A stretch of DNA of 64,000 nucleotides. Origin: Microbacteriaceae bacterium VKM Ac-2854 (lineage in GTDB: Bacteria > Actinomycetota > Actinomycetes > Actinomycetales > Microbacteriaceae). Shown here one piece after another: positions 39,758 through 49,696 of the stretch. The stretch is taken from the NCBI GenBank assembly GCA_013205085.1, contig JABMLH010000001.1, forward strand, positions 682,001 to 746,000, in the 5' to 3' direction. Under the pieces are notes generated by a model that was not told where the DNA came from, made no database searches, and saw only the letters and a program-made list of their open reading frames with translations. The translations under genes and the position numbers were made by a program. The first letter of the stretch is position 1; every line of letters starts with the position of its first letter.

Positions 39758-39787
39758 TTGACGCGCAAAAGCCCTCGGGTCCAGACT
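39758..39787 (+). promoter_or_regulatory. dnaK promoter candidate
   Basis: TTGACG (39758-39763) is followed by an 18-bp spacer and a weak -10 CAGACT (39782-39787). The -10 abuts and partly overlaps HAIR box 2, so HspR binding would exclude polymerase. Confidence 0.5.
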
Positions 39788-39806
39788 TGAGCCAGCGGGA
39801 CTCAAC
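39786..39806. promoter_or_regulatory. HAIR box 2 (HspR operator)
   Basis: CTTGAGC-N7-ACTCAAC matches the HspR consensus at 12 of 14 fixed positions. Together with box 1 it brackets the predicted promoter; the box centres are 64 bp apart, about six helical turns. Confidence 0.88.
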
Positions 39807-39815
39807 TCCCGCGGC

Positions 39816-39843
39816 AACGTAGAAGTCAGAACGTAGAAGTCAG
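39816..39843 (+). repeat. 14-bp tandem duplication in the dnaK leader
   Basis: AACGTAGAAGTCAG occurs twice back to back (39816-39829, 39830-39843), between HAIR box 2 and the ribosome site. It looks like a simple slippage duplication. Confidence 0.85.
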
Positions 39844-39937
39844 ACAGCAGGCGCCCCGGCATCCGCCGATGGCGCAGGTCAACTGCTCGACCGGATCCAC
39901 GCGGATCGCGGGGCGGGCGAGAAGGAGAAACACAGTT

Positions 39938-41803
<1,866 letters not shown>

Positions 41804-41805
41804 CC

Positions 41806-42405
41806 ATGGCTGACAAGAACGAACCGAACGAGAACACCGACGGAGAGTTCGAGTCGACCGAGGCTGAGGCCACGGCCGCCGCTGAGGAAGCGGCCGAGGG
41901 CCTGATCGAGGCGGAGGGCCCGGACATCGAGACCTCCCTCTCGGACGCCGACCTCTCGTTCCTCTCCGGTCAGTCCAGTGCGGAGCAGCTCGCTGCCGAG
42001 CACCTGGCCGACCTGCAGCGGGTCACCGCCGAGTACGCGAACTATCGCAAGCGCACCGAGGCCAACCGTCAGGTCGAGAAGGAGCGCGCGATCGGCGAGG
42101 CCGTCAAGGTCCTGCTGCCGGTGCTCGACGACCTCGACCGGGCGCAGAAGCACGGCGACCTGGAGGAGGGCGGCCCGTTCACGGCCATCGCCGCCAAGCT
42201 GCGCGGCGGCGTCGAGAAGCTGGGGCTGACCAAGACGGGCACCACGGGCGAATTGTTCGACCCGAACGTGCACGAGGCGATCTTCCAGCAGCCGGTTCCC
42301 GGGGCCGAGACCTCCACGGTCGCCGACGTCGTCGAATCCGGCTACTACCTGGGTGGAACGCTGTTGCGCGCCGCCAAGGTCGTCGTCGCGGTCCCCGCGG
42401 ACTAA
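41806..42405 (+). CDS. grpE: Nucleotide exchange factor GrpE
   Basis: GrpE releases ADP from DnaK. The 199-residue protein starts 2 bp after dnaK. It has an acidic Glu/Ala-rich N terminus, a coiled-coil helix (ADLQRVTAEYANYRKRTEANRQVEKERA) and the C-terminal beta domain with FDPNVHEAIFQQPVPG and ESGYYLGGTLLRAAKVVVA. It is translationally linked to dnaK. Confidence 0.97.
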   Translation: MADKNEPNENTDGEFESTEAEATAAAEEAAEGLIEAEGPDIETSLSDADLSFLSGQSSAEQLAAEHLADLQRVTAEYANYRKRTEANRQVEKERAIGEAVKVLLPVLDDLDRAQKHGDLEEGGPFTAIAAKLRGGVEKLGLTKTGTTGELFDPNVHEAIFQQPVPGAETSTVADVVESGYYLGGTLLRAAKVVVAVPAD

Positions 42406-42421
42406 CGCGGCGCACCCTCCC

Positions 42422-42480
42422 CGCGAGGGGGTTGTCACTCCGTCCCGTCATGAGTGAGACGGAGCGACAACCCCCTCGCG
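42422..42480. repeat. GTTGTCAC palindromic repeat, copy 4
   Basis: Arms starting CGCGAGGGGGTTGTC and ending with the complement pair over about 23 bp with one mismatched position. It lies inside the dnaK operon, in the 117-bp gap between grpE and dnaJ, so here it cannot be a full terminator without separating dnaJ and hspR from dnaK. Confidence 0.88.
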
Positions 42481-42522
42481 TACAGCAACACCGAGACACA
42501 GAGCAACGACGAAAGAGACTTC

Positions 42523-43518
42523 ATGGCAAGCCAGGACTGGTTCGACAAGGACTTCTACAAGGTCCTCGGGGTCTCCAAAGATGTCGCCGCCGGCGAGCTG
42601 AAGAAGACCTACCGCAAGCTGGCGCGGCAGTACCACCCGGATTCGAACCCCGGCGACGCCAAGGCGGAGGCGAAGTTCAAGGAGATCAGCGAGGCGTACT
42701 CGGTGCTCTCCGACGCCGAGCAGCGCAAGGAGTACGACGCCGTCCGAGCCATGGGCTCCGGCGCGCGCTTCACCGCGGGCGGCCAGTCGGCCGGCGGCTT
42801 CGAGGACGTCTTCGGCGGTGTCTTCAACCAGCCGGGCGGACGCGGTGGCTACTCCACCCAGCAGGGCCCGCCCGCCGGTTTCGAAGACCTTCTCGGCGGG
42901 ATGTTCGGCGGCGGCAACGGCCGCTTCGGCCAGCCCAGCGGCGGCTTCCGCGGCTTCGGCGGCCCGCAGAAGGGCGCCGACGTCACCGCCACCACCACCA
43001 TCGACTTCCGCACCGCGACCCGCGGTGACACGGTGCAGCTGCAGACCGGGGAGGGCAAGCCGCTCAGCGTCCGGATCCCGGCCGGCGTCGCGGACGCGCA
43101 GAAGATCCGCGTGCGCGGCAAGGGCCGCCCGAGCCCCGACGGCGGCGAAGCGGGCGACCTCGTGCTCACCGTCTCCGTGCGCAAGCACCCCGTGTTCGAG
43201 CGCGACGGCCTGAACCTGCGCGTCAACGTGCCGGTCACCTTCGTCGAGGCCGTCTTCGGCGCGACGATCGAGGTGCCGACCCTCGGCGGCGACCCCGTCA
43301 AGCTGCGCGTCGCTCCCGGCACGCCGAGCGGCCGCGTGCTCCGCGTCAAGGGACGAGGAGTCGAAACCACCAAGGGCACGGGCGATCTGCTCGCCGTCAT
43401 CCAGGTGGCGGTGCCCGGCCACCTCAGCGCCGCCGCGAAGGAGGCCCTGGAGGCGTACGCCGCGGCCGAGCCGAGCGAGAATCCGCGCCAGGACATGCTC
43501 GACAAGGCCCGCTACTAA
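42523..43518 (+). CDS. dnaJ: DnaJ-family chaperone lacking the zinc-finger domain
   Basis: The ATG at 42523 gives MASQDWFDKDFYKVLG and 331 residues. The J domain contains YRKLARQYHPDSNPGD with the HPD motif. A Gly/Phe-rich linker (FGGVFNQPGGRGGY, FGGGNGRFGQPSGGFRGFGG) leads directly to the two C-terminal substrate domains (VRIPAGVADAQKIRVRGKG, VPVTFVEAVFGATIEVPT). The four CxxCxGxG repeats of type-I DnaJ are absent, so it is a type-II (CbpA/DjlA-like architecture) protein. It stimulates DnaK ATPase. Confidence 0.95.
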   Translation: MASQDWFDKDFYKVLGVSKDVAAGELKKTYRKLARQYHPDSNPGDAKAEAKFKEISEAYSVLSDAEQRKEYDAVRAMGSGARFTAGGQSAGGFEDVFGGVFNQPGGRGGYSTQQGPPAGFEDLLGGMFGGGNGRFGQPSGGFRGFGGPQKGADVTATTTIDFRTATRGDTVQLQTGEGKPLSVRIPAGVADAQKIRVRGKGRPSPDGGEAGDLVLTVSVRKHPVFERDGLNLRVNVPVTFVEAVFGATIEVPTLGGDPVKLRVAPGTPSGRVLRVKGRGVETTKGTGDLLAVIQVAVPGHLSAAAKEALEAYAAAEPSENPRQDMLDKARY

Positions 43519-43551
43519 CCCGCAGAACCCCGAGCCGCGAGAGGAGCCGAG

Positions 43552-43968
43552 ATGGACGAGTACACGCCCGTCTTCGCGATCGCCGTCGCGGCCGAACTCG
43601 CGGGGATGCATCCGCAGACCCTGCGCCAGTACGACCGGATCGGCCTGGTGCGGCCCACCCGCACGGCCGGCAAGTCCCGGCGGTACTCGATGCGCGATGT
43701 CACCCAGCTGCGCGAGGTCGCTCGACTCTCCTCCGAAGGGGTCTCCCTGGAGGGAATCGCGCGCATCCTGCAACTGGAGGATCAGGTCGCCGAGCTGTCG
43801 ACGCGGGTGCGCGAGCTCGAGTCCGCGCTGGCGGACGAGTTGCTGAACCGGCCGGGCCGCCGCGTGTTCGCCGCCGGGATGGAGGGCGACGTCGTGACCC
43901 TCCGACACGGGGTGCGCGCGCAGCGGCGCACGGAGATCGTGGTCTGGCGGCCGGTGCAGGACGAGTAG
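43552..43968 (+). CDS. hspR: Heat-shock repressor HspR (MerR family)
   Basis: The 138-residue protein has a MerR-type winged helix (VFAIAVAAELAGMHPQTLRQYDRIGLVRPTR, RRYSMRDVTQLREV) and a coiled coil (EDQVAELSTRVRELESALADEL). HspR binds HAIR boxes, usually with DnaK as corepressor, so the operon is autoregulated. It follows dnaJ by 33 bp. Two HAIR boxes upstream of dnaK in this window fit. Confidence 0.96.
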   Translation: MDEYTPVFAIAVAAELAGMHPQTLRQYDRIGLVRPTRTAGKSRRYSMRDVTQLREVARLSSEGVSLEGIARILQLEDQVAELSTRVRELESALADELLNRPGRRVFAAGMEGDVVTLRHGVRAQRRTEIVVWRPVQDE

Positions 43969-44079
43969 CCTGCACGATCCCTCAGGATGCGTTCCGCCCC
44001 TGACGGGGGTAGTGTGCAGGGGCGTGCGCATCGAAGCGCGCGCCGCGGCATTCGTCGCGTCGCACGGCAGGGGAACGCG

Positions 44080-44370
44080 ATGCCCGAGAACACCGAGCCC
44101 GAAAAGGGTGGGCCCGAGAAGGGCGACTCCGAGGAGACGAAGGCGTCCACTCCGGAACAACAGGAATGGACCCGCGAGGAGTACGCGATCCATGCCCGAC
44201 GCAGCGAACTCCCGCTCTTCGGAGCAGCCGTCGCCGGCGACCGCGACGACAACAGCTGGTTGAACAAACTCTCCGGCAGTATCGGCGCCGCCACCAAGGC
44301 GGCCGCCGACCCGACAGCCGCCCAGGCGAAGGATGCGCTCTCGCGCCGCCCCCGCCGCAAGGACGAGTAG
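44080..44370 (+). CDS. Small hydrophilic protein of unknown function
   Basis: The ATG at 44080 (MPENTEPEKGGPEKG) has AGGGGAA upstream and gives 96 residues. The first third is acidic and repetitive (Glu/Pro/Lys), the middle EQQEWTREEYAIHARRSELP and LFGAAVAGDRDDNSWLN looks folded, and the tail is basic (SRRPRRKDE). No domain is recognised. The stop lies 4 bp from that of the convergent mannosyltransferase gene. Confidence 0.65.
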   Translation: MPENTEPEKGGPEKGDSEETKASTPEQQEWTREEYAIHARRSELPLFGAAVAGDRDDNSWLNKLSGSIGAATKAAADPTAAQAKDALSRRPRRKDE

Positions 44371-44374
44371 AGCG

Positions 44375-45928
44375 CTACAGCGTCGGGAAGCGGCGCGCGA
44401 TGCGCAGTCGGCGACCGGCCGCCATCGAGTCCAGCAGGACCCGCCCGTCCACCCGCTCGTCGCGACTGTAGCCGATCAGGAAGTACAGCCCCAGCACCGC
44501 GACCGCGGCGACCGTGAGCACCCGCGCGGGTACGGTGTCCAGCGCCCCACCGCCGCCGTCGACGGGCTCGCCGAGGGTGACGAAGCCGAAGAAGAGGGTG
44601 GCGTAGACCGCGAGGTGCACGTGCTCGCGCCGCCACGGCACGGCGAGCGCTGCGATCGGGAACACCCACATCACGTACCAGGGATGGATCGCGGTCGAGG
44701 CGCAGATCACGGCGAGGAACGCCAGGGTCAGCCGCAGCAGCGGATCGATCGCGCGCCGACTGCTCATCACGACGACCACCGTCGCCGCGGCGGCGAGCAG
44801 GGCGAGGAGCTTCACGGCGGAGACGGCGAGGGCGGGGTCGTGGCCCGTGAGGGTGATGCCGCTGCCGACCATCGAGGTGATCCAGGCCATCGGCGCGTAC
44901 CAGTGCGCGATCGCGCCCGGTACCACCATCGCGACCACCCAGCCGAGGCCGACGCCGGCCGCGACGCCGAGAGCGCCGACGAGGGCGATCGCGGCGCCGC
45001 CGGTGATCAGCCAGAGCCGCATCCGTTCGCGCAGAGGCGCGTCGCCGCGCAGCCAGAACAGGGCGAGCACGGGCACCGCCAGCACAGCGATCGGCTTGAT
45101 CGCGATCGCCGCGGCGATCAGCACGACGGCGCGAACCCGCCCGCCGGTCGAGGCGTACAGCAGTGCCGCCAGGATGAACGCGATCATCACCGCGTCGTTG
45201 TGCCCGGCGGCGACGAAGAGCAGGAGGGTGAGCGGATTGGCGATCACGACCCAGGCGGTCAGCGACAGGTCGAGGCCGCGCAGCCGAGCAAGTCGCAGCA
45301 GGTAGTAGCCCGATGCGACCACTCCCACGACCGAGACCACTCTCAACAGCGCGATGGACACCTCCGACGTGTCCCAGCCGCCGAGCTGAACGGCAGCGCC
45401 CTCGATCAGCAGGTAGAGCGGGCCGTAGGGCGTCGGGCTGTCCGACCACAGCGGATCGACGCCGAGCGCGAACCAGCCCGAGATGGCGGCGATGCCGTCC
45501 GTGTACGGATTCAGGCCGGACGCCATGAGTCGGCCCTGACCGACGTAGGCGAAGAGATCACGGCTGAACACGGGCACCGTCACGAGCAGCGGGGCCGCCC
45601 AGACCGCGGCGGTGACCAGGATCGAGCGCAACGCGTCCGGATGCGACGCGGCAGCGAGCGACCGCAGCTGCAGCCAGGCCGCCAGCAGCAGCACCCCGCC
45701 GCCCACGAGCGTGGCGGCGCACAGTTCCGTCGCCACCGCCGAGCCGCGCAGCTCGGCGAGCAGCGGCCAGGTGCGCAGGACCGAATCGTGGCCGAGCCAG
45801 CCGACGCCGAAGGAGCCGAGCAGGATGCCGATCGACCCCGCTAAGCCGATCAGCATCGGAGTCCACATCGCGGGCGCGAGTCGCTTCTCGCGGGCGCGGA
45901 TCGTCGGGTTCAGGGTCGAGAAGGCCAT
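44375..45928 (-). CDS. Polyprenol-phosphomannose-dependent mannosyltransferase, MptB-like (GT-C)
   Basis: The 517-residue protein has about 13 membrane helices and resembles actinobacterial MptA/MptB alpha-1,6-mannosyltransferases. The first external loop carries FGVGWLGHDSVLRTW, and later loops contain SRDLFAYVGQGRLMASGLNPY (the D-x-x-x-Y catalytic loop of GT-C enzymes), WSDSPTPYGPLYLLIEGA, GHNDAVMIAF and IHPWYVMW. It would extend lipomannan-like membrane glycolipids on the outer face. The exact acceptor in this organism is not known. Confidence 0.85.
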   Translation of the reverse strand: MAFSTLNPTIRAREKRLAPAMWTPMLIGLAGSIGILLGSFGVGWLGHDSVLRTWPLLAELRGSAVATELCAATLVGGGVLLLAAWLQLRSLAAASHPDALRSILVTAAVWAAPLLVTVPVFSRDLFAYVGQGRLMASGLNPYTDGIAAISGWFALGVDPLWSDSPTPYGPLYLLIEGAAVQLGGWDTSEVSIALLRVVSVVGVVASGYYLLRLARLRGLDLSLTAWVVIANPLTLLLFVAAGHNDAVMIAFILAALLYASTGGRVRAVVLIAAAIAIKPIAVLAVPVLALFWLRGDAPLRERMRLWLITGGAAIALVGALGVAAGVGLGWVVAMVVPGAIAHWYAPMAWITSMVGSGITLTGHDPALAVSAVKLLALLAAAATVVVVMSSRRAIDPLLRLTLAFLAVICASTAIHPWYVMWVFPIAALAVPWRREHVHLAVYATLFFGFVTLGEPVDGGGGALDTVPARVLTVAAVAVLGLYFLIGYSRDERVDGRVLLDSMAAGRRLRIARRFPTL

Positions 45929-46003
45929 CGCCTCCAGTGAACCCGTGCGTTCTCAGCGCGAGGTGGACGCACGGTGAACGGATTCTCGCCTGCAGCCGAA
46001 GCT

Positions 46004-46405
46004 CTAGCTGTTCAGTGACTCCGTGAACCGCAGTTGATTCCCGAACGGGTCGATCAGGTCGAGCGAGAAGCCGAACGGGGTGCGGGTGATGGCGGGGTTG
46101 AGGTACGGGTACGGCTTCGAGTCGAGCTCGGCGTGCAGCTCGCGGATGCCCTGAAGCGGCAGGTGCAGGGCCACCCCCGGACTGCCGTCGCCGTGGTGCT
46201 CGCTCAGGTGCAGCCGCAGGCCCGATCGGGAGATCTGCAGGTACAGCGGCATGCTGCGCTCGAAACGGTGCTCCCAGTCCACGGCGAAACCGAGGTAGTC
46301 GACGTAGAAGTCGCCGGCCTTCTCGACCGAGAAGATGCGCAGAATGGGCACGGCGGCATCGAATCGCAACGCCTCGGTCCGCAGGTCTCGCCGTCTGGTC
46401 TCCAC
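46004..46405 (-). CDS. Glyoxalase/bleomycin-resistance superfamily protein
   Basis: The 133-residue product has the paired beta-alpha-beta-beta-beta modules of the VOC superfamily: AVPILRIFSVEKAGDFYVDYLGFAVDWEH and PLQGIRELHAELDSK, closing with FSLDLIDPFGNQLRF. Such proteins act as isomerases, dioxygenases or drug binders. Nothing in the context indicates which. It is close to the NUDIX gene (56 bp apart, same strand). Confidence 0.85.
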   Translation of the reverse strand: METRRRDLRTEALRFDAAVPILRIFSVEKAGDFYVDYLGFAVDWEHRFERSMPLYLQISRSGLRLHLSEHHGDGSPGVALHLPLQGIRELHAELDSKPYPYLNPAITRTPFGFSLDLIDPFGNQLRFTESLNS

Positions 46406-46461
46406 CCGATGACCCTAGCCGGTTCCGCCCGCACGCACACCCCCGGACGGGGGTGGGCTGC

Positions 46462-46863
46462 TCAGTCGATCACCTGCAACTCCTGCAGGCTGCGCAGCGT
46501 CTCGCGGCCGGCGGGCGGGCAGCGGTGCGCATCCGCCGACGTGACCCAGTGCAGCGCGTCGATCTCGGCGCTCGCCCGCGGCTGCGCGAGCGGCGTGGCG
46601 GCGTAGACCGTCATCCGCACCCGTCGGCCCTCCGGCTCCCCGTGCGCCTGGGTGGTGACGGTGAACAGCTCGGTGATGTCGGTGACGTCCACGCCCAGCT
46701 CCTCGCGCGCCTCGCGGGCGGCCGCCTCGGCGCCGCTCTCGCCCGCATCGACCTTGCCGCCGGGCATGTAGATCACGTCGCGGCCACGTGCCGTGACCAT
46801 CAGTACTCGTCGATCGCGGATGACGGCGACGGCGGACACAACGATGTCGGGGAGCGCTGGCAT
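46462..46863 (-). CDS. NUDIX hydrolase
   Basis: The ATG at 46863 gives MPALPDIVVSAVAVIRDRR and 133 residues, the usual small NUDIX size. A longer upstream frame is not supported by composition. The Nudix box is GGKVDAGESGAEAAAREAREELGVDV (G-x5-E-x7-REUxEExGU). It hydrolyses nucleoside diphosphate-linked substrates; MutT-like cleaning of oxidised nucleotides is possible. It is divergent from an AraC-family regulator gene. Confidence 0.9.
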   Translation of the reverse strand: MPALPDIVVSAVAVIRDRRVLMVTARGRDVIYMPGGKVDAGESGAEAAAREAREELGVDVTDITELFTVTTQAHGEPEGRRVRMTVYAATPLAQPRASAEIDALHWVTSADAHRCPPAGRETLRSLQELQVID

Positions 46864-47071
46864 GCCTCCATCCTCTCCGCATCCGCCGTCGTCGAGGAAT
46901 CGGTGACCCGATCCGAGGGCCATCGATCGGTCGCGGCGACCGGTGGCTTCCGGAGCGTACCCCCCGAACGGGCGACGATCTGGTAGCGTTCCTGTCGCAA
47001 AGCTGTGCTGAGCAATGATCGTTTTTGTGATGTCGGGGGGCACGACATCCGGGTGCAGAGAGCGGGGGAGC

Positions 47072-48070
47072 ATGCTCGAACGAGCCGGGATTCAGATGAG
47101 ACACGATGCGCGAGGGCCGATGGCATCCGTCGGTGGGCCGCGGCCCGTCGCGGTCGCGGCGCCGCAGGACGCGGCCGCGGCGGACAAGACCGAGTCGTTC
47201 GACGGCATCACGGGTCTGCACCGCTTCTGCCTGCGGGTCGCGACGCCCGATCCGGCGCGGTTCCGCATCCGCCGGATGACCGAACGACTCGGTTCCCTCC
47301 GACTATCGGCGGTCGAGGTGTCACCGCTGCAGCTGCTCTCGCCGTACGAGCCGGGCACGCCGACCATCGCCATTCTGCGTCGCGGCACGGCGGACGTGCG
47401 GATCGACGGGCGGATGACGACGCTCGGCTCGGGCGAGGCGATCGGCTTCCAGCGCCTGGACGCGCGGATGTTCACGAGTCGCAGCGCCTCGGCGTGGTTC
47501 ACGATCACGGCCACCGAGCCCAAACCGTGGCATCGCGAGATGGGCGCCGTCCGGCGGGTGGGTGAGCTGTCCGCTCCGTTGCTGGCCCTCACCCAGGCGA
47601 CGATGGCGGCCATCCGCGGCGGGGTGGCGTCGACCTCGGAGCTGCGGCATCTCGAACGCGCGGTCAGTCACGTGCTGGACGGGCTCGTCGCCGATTCCGA
47701 GCCCGACGACCTGCCGGGCCTGGACAGCACCCTGCTGCGCCGGCGCGCGCTCGCGCTGATCGAGGACGGCTACACGGATGCGGAGCTGCGCTCGGCCGCG
47801 ATCGCCCGGGCGCTGAACGTCTCATTGCGCACCCTGCAGCGCGCGTACGAGGAGGCGACCGGCGGCCTGACCGTGAGCGACGAGATCGCCCGCTGCCGTC
47901 GCGAGCACGCGGCGCGCATCCTCGAAGACCCGAGCCTCACCCGGCTGCCGATCGCGAGCGTCGCCGAACGCAGCGGCTACGCGCGCCAGGCCGGGTTGCG
48001 CCGCGCCTTCGCCACGCATTACGGCATGAGCCCGAGCGAGTACCGCGCGCTGCACACCGCCGGTCAGTGA
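47072..48070 (+). CDS. AraC-family transcriptional regulator
   Basis: The ~332-residue product has an N-terminal cupin-like sensing domain (RFCLRVATPDPARFRIRRMTERLG, LGSGEAIGFQRLDARMF) and a C-terminal AraC-type double helix-turn-helix (IARALNVSLRTLQRAYEEATG and IASVAERSGYARQAGLRRAFATHYGMSPSEYR). The start is uncertain: ATG 47072 has a GGGGGAG only 1 bp away, ATG 47096 has a GGGA at better spacing, and ATG 47015 lacks a ribosome site. Ligand and targets are unknown. The divergent NUDIX gene could be one target. Confidence 0.82.
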   Translation: MLERAGIQMRHDARGPMASVGGPRPVAVAAPQDAAAADKTESFDGITGLHRFCLRVATPDPARFRIRRMTERLGSLRLSAVEVSPLQLLSPYEPGTPTIAILRRGTADVRIDGRMTTLGSGEAIGFQRLDARMFTSRSASAWFTITATEPKPWHREMGAVRRVGELSAPLLALTQATMAAIRGGVASTSELRHLERAVSHVLDGLVADSEPDDLPGLDSTLLRRRALALIEDGYTDAELRSAAIARALNVSLRTLQRAYEEATGGLTVSDEIARCRREHAARILEDPSLTRLPIASVAERSGYARQAGLRRAFATHYGMSPSEYRALHTAGQ

Positions 48071-48146
48071 TCGCCGGTCAGTGATCGCCGGACGCTGCCG
48101 CCGGTCACCGACCTCCGGACACTGACCGCCGGTCACCGGCCTCCGG
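48059..48146. repeat. Short direct/inverted repeats before glyS
   Basis: The motif GCCGGTCAGTGATC occurs twice in succession from 48059, followed by variants (CCGGTCACCGACCTCCGG, ACTGACCGCCGGTCACCGG) that can pair with the first copies. The AraC-gene stop codon lies inside the first unit. It may end that transcript. Confidence 0.65.
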
Positions 48147-48237
48147 GCGCGGCCTAGGATTGAGCCACATTCGAAGGATTCGCGCAGCCGGCGCGAACCG
48201 GGGCCCCGTGTGCCCGAACAGGTCAGGAGTAGTACCA

Positions 48238-49629
48238 GTGGCAGAGCCGACAACCCTCGACAAGGTCATCACCCTCGCGCAGCATCGCGGATTCGTCTTC
48301 CCCTCCGGAGACATCTACGGCGGCACCCGCTCGGCGTGGGACTACGGCCCCTTGGGCGTGCAGCTCAAGGAGAACATCAAGAAGGTCTGGTGGCAGGCCT
48401 TCGTGCAGGGCCGCGGCGACGTCGTGGGCCTGGACTCCGCGATCATCCTGCCCAGCGCCGTGTGGAACGCGTCCGGCCACGTCAAGGTGTTCTCGGATCC
48501 GCTGACGGAATCGCTGATCACGCACAAGCGTTACCGCGCCGATCACCTCTTCGAGCAGTACGAAGACGAGCACGGCCACCCGCCGGTGAACGGCCTGGCC
48601 GACATCCCGGACCCGGAGCACCCCGACAAGGTGGGCCAGTGGACCGAGATCAAGCAGTTCTCGGGTCTGATGAAGACCTACCTCGGCGTCGTGGACGACG
48701 AGTCGGGCCTGCACTACCTGCGCCCCGAGACCGCTCAGGGCATCTTCACCAACTTCGCCAACGTGCTGCAGACCGCGCGGAAGAAGCCGCCGTTCGGCAT
48801 CGGCCAGATCGGCAAGGCGTTCCGCAACGAGATCACGCCCGGCAACTTCATCTTCCGCACCCGCGAGTTCGAGCAGATGGAGCTCGAGTTCTTCGTCGAG
48901 CCCGGCACGGACGAAGAGTGGCAGGAGACCTGGATGCAGCTGTGCTGGGACTGGTTCATCGACCTCGGCCTCAACCCCGAGAACATCCGCCAGTACGAGC
49001 ACGCGCCCGAGAAGCTCGCGCACTACTCCAAGCGCACCGTCGACATCGAGTACCGCTTCGGCTTCGCCGGCAGCGAGTGGGGCGAGCTGATGGGCGTGGC
49101 CAACCGCACGGACTTCGACCTCAAGACGCACGCCGAGGCCTCTGGCAAGGACCTGAGCTACTTCGACCAGAACAAGAACGAGCGCTACATCCCGTACGTG
49201 ATCGAGCCGTCGTTCGGCCTGACCCGGGCGCTGATGGCGTTCCTGGTCGACTCCTACGAGGAGCAGGAGCTGCCGCCGAACGCCAAGGGCAAGATCGACA
49301 CCCGCACGGTGCTGCACCTCGACCCGCGCCTGGCGCCGGTCAAGGTCGCCGTGCTGCCGCTCTCACGCAACGAGGCGCTGTCGCCGCTGGCGCGCTCCGT
49401 CGCCGACCAGCTGCGGAAGTTCTGGAACGTCGACTTCGACGACTCGGGAGCCATCGGTCGCCGCTATCGCCGCCAGGACGAGATCGGCACTCCGTTCTGT
49501 GTCACGGTCGACTTCGACTCGCTCGAGGACAACGCCGTGACGGTGCGCGACCGCGACACCATGCAGCAGGAGCGCATCCCGCTCGAGGGCCTCGAGGCCT
49601 ACCTGCGCACGGGGCTCAAGGGCGCCTAG
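48238..49629 (+). CDS. glyS: Glycyl-tRNA synthetase (dimeric, class II)
   Basis: The GTG at 48238 has AGGAG 8 bp upstream and begins [28 protein letters not shown], giving 463 residues, typical of the alpha2 eukaryote/Gram-positive-type GlyRS. Class II motifs are visible: [52 protein letters not shown] (motif 2) and [13 protein letters not shown] (motif 3). The C-terminal anticodon-binding domain follows. An upstream ATG (48160) would add 26 poorly conserved residues. Confidence 0.97.
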   Translation: MAEPTTLDKVITLAQHRGFVFPSGDIYGGTRSAWDYGPLGVQLKENIKKVWWQAFVQGRGDVVGLDSAIILPSAVWNASGHVKVFSDPLTESLITHKRYRADHLFEQYEDEHGHPPVNGLADIPDPEHPDKVGQWTEIKQFSGLMKTYLGVVDDESGLHYLRPETAQGIFTNFANVLQTARKKPPFGIGQIGKAFRNEITPGNFIFRTREFEQMELEFFVEPGTDEEWQETWMQLCWDWFIDLGLNPENIRQYEHAPEKLAHYSKRTVDIEYRFGFAGSEWGELMGVANRTDFDLKTHAEASGKDLSYFDQNKNERYIPYVIEPSFGLTRALMAFLVDSYEEQELPPNAKGKIDTRTVLHLDPRLAPVKVAVLPLSRNEALSPLARSVADQLRKFWNVDFDDSGAIGRRYRRQDEIGTPFCVTVDFDSLEDNAVTVRDRDTMQQERIPLEGLEAYLRTGLKGA

Positions 49630-49633
49630 CTGA

Positions 49634-49680
49634 AAGGGTTGTCACTTTGTCGGTGATTCGCCGACAAAGTGACAACCCTT
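49634..49680 (+). terminator. GTTGTCAC palindromic repeat, copy 5 (glyS terminator)
   Basis: A perfect 20-bp stem (49634-49653 with 49661-49680) starts AAGGGTTGTCACTTTGTCGG and has a 7-base loop. It begins 4 bp after the glyS stop. It shares its outer 14 bp with the terminator at 18831. Confidence 0.9.
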
Positions 49681-49696
49681 GTCGAAGGGGGAGCGG

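Noticed and set aside
48071-48237. T-box riboswitch before glyS
   Set aside because: No T-box sequence or specifier-loop pattern; the region is repeats plus a short leader.
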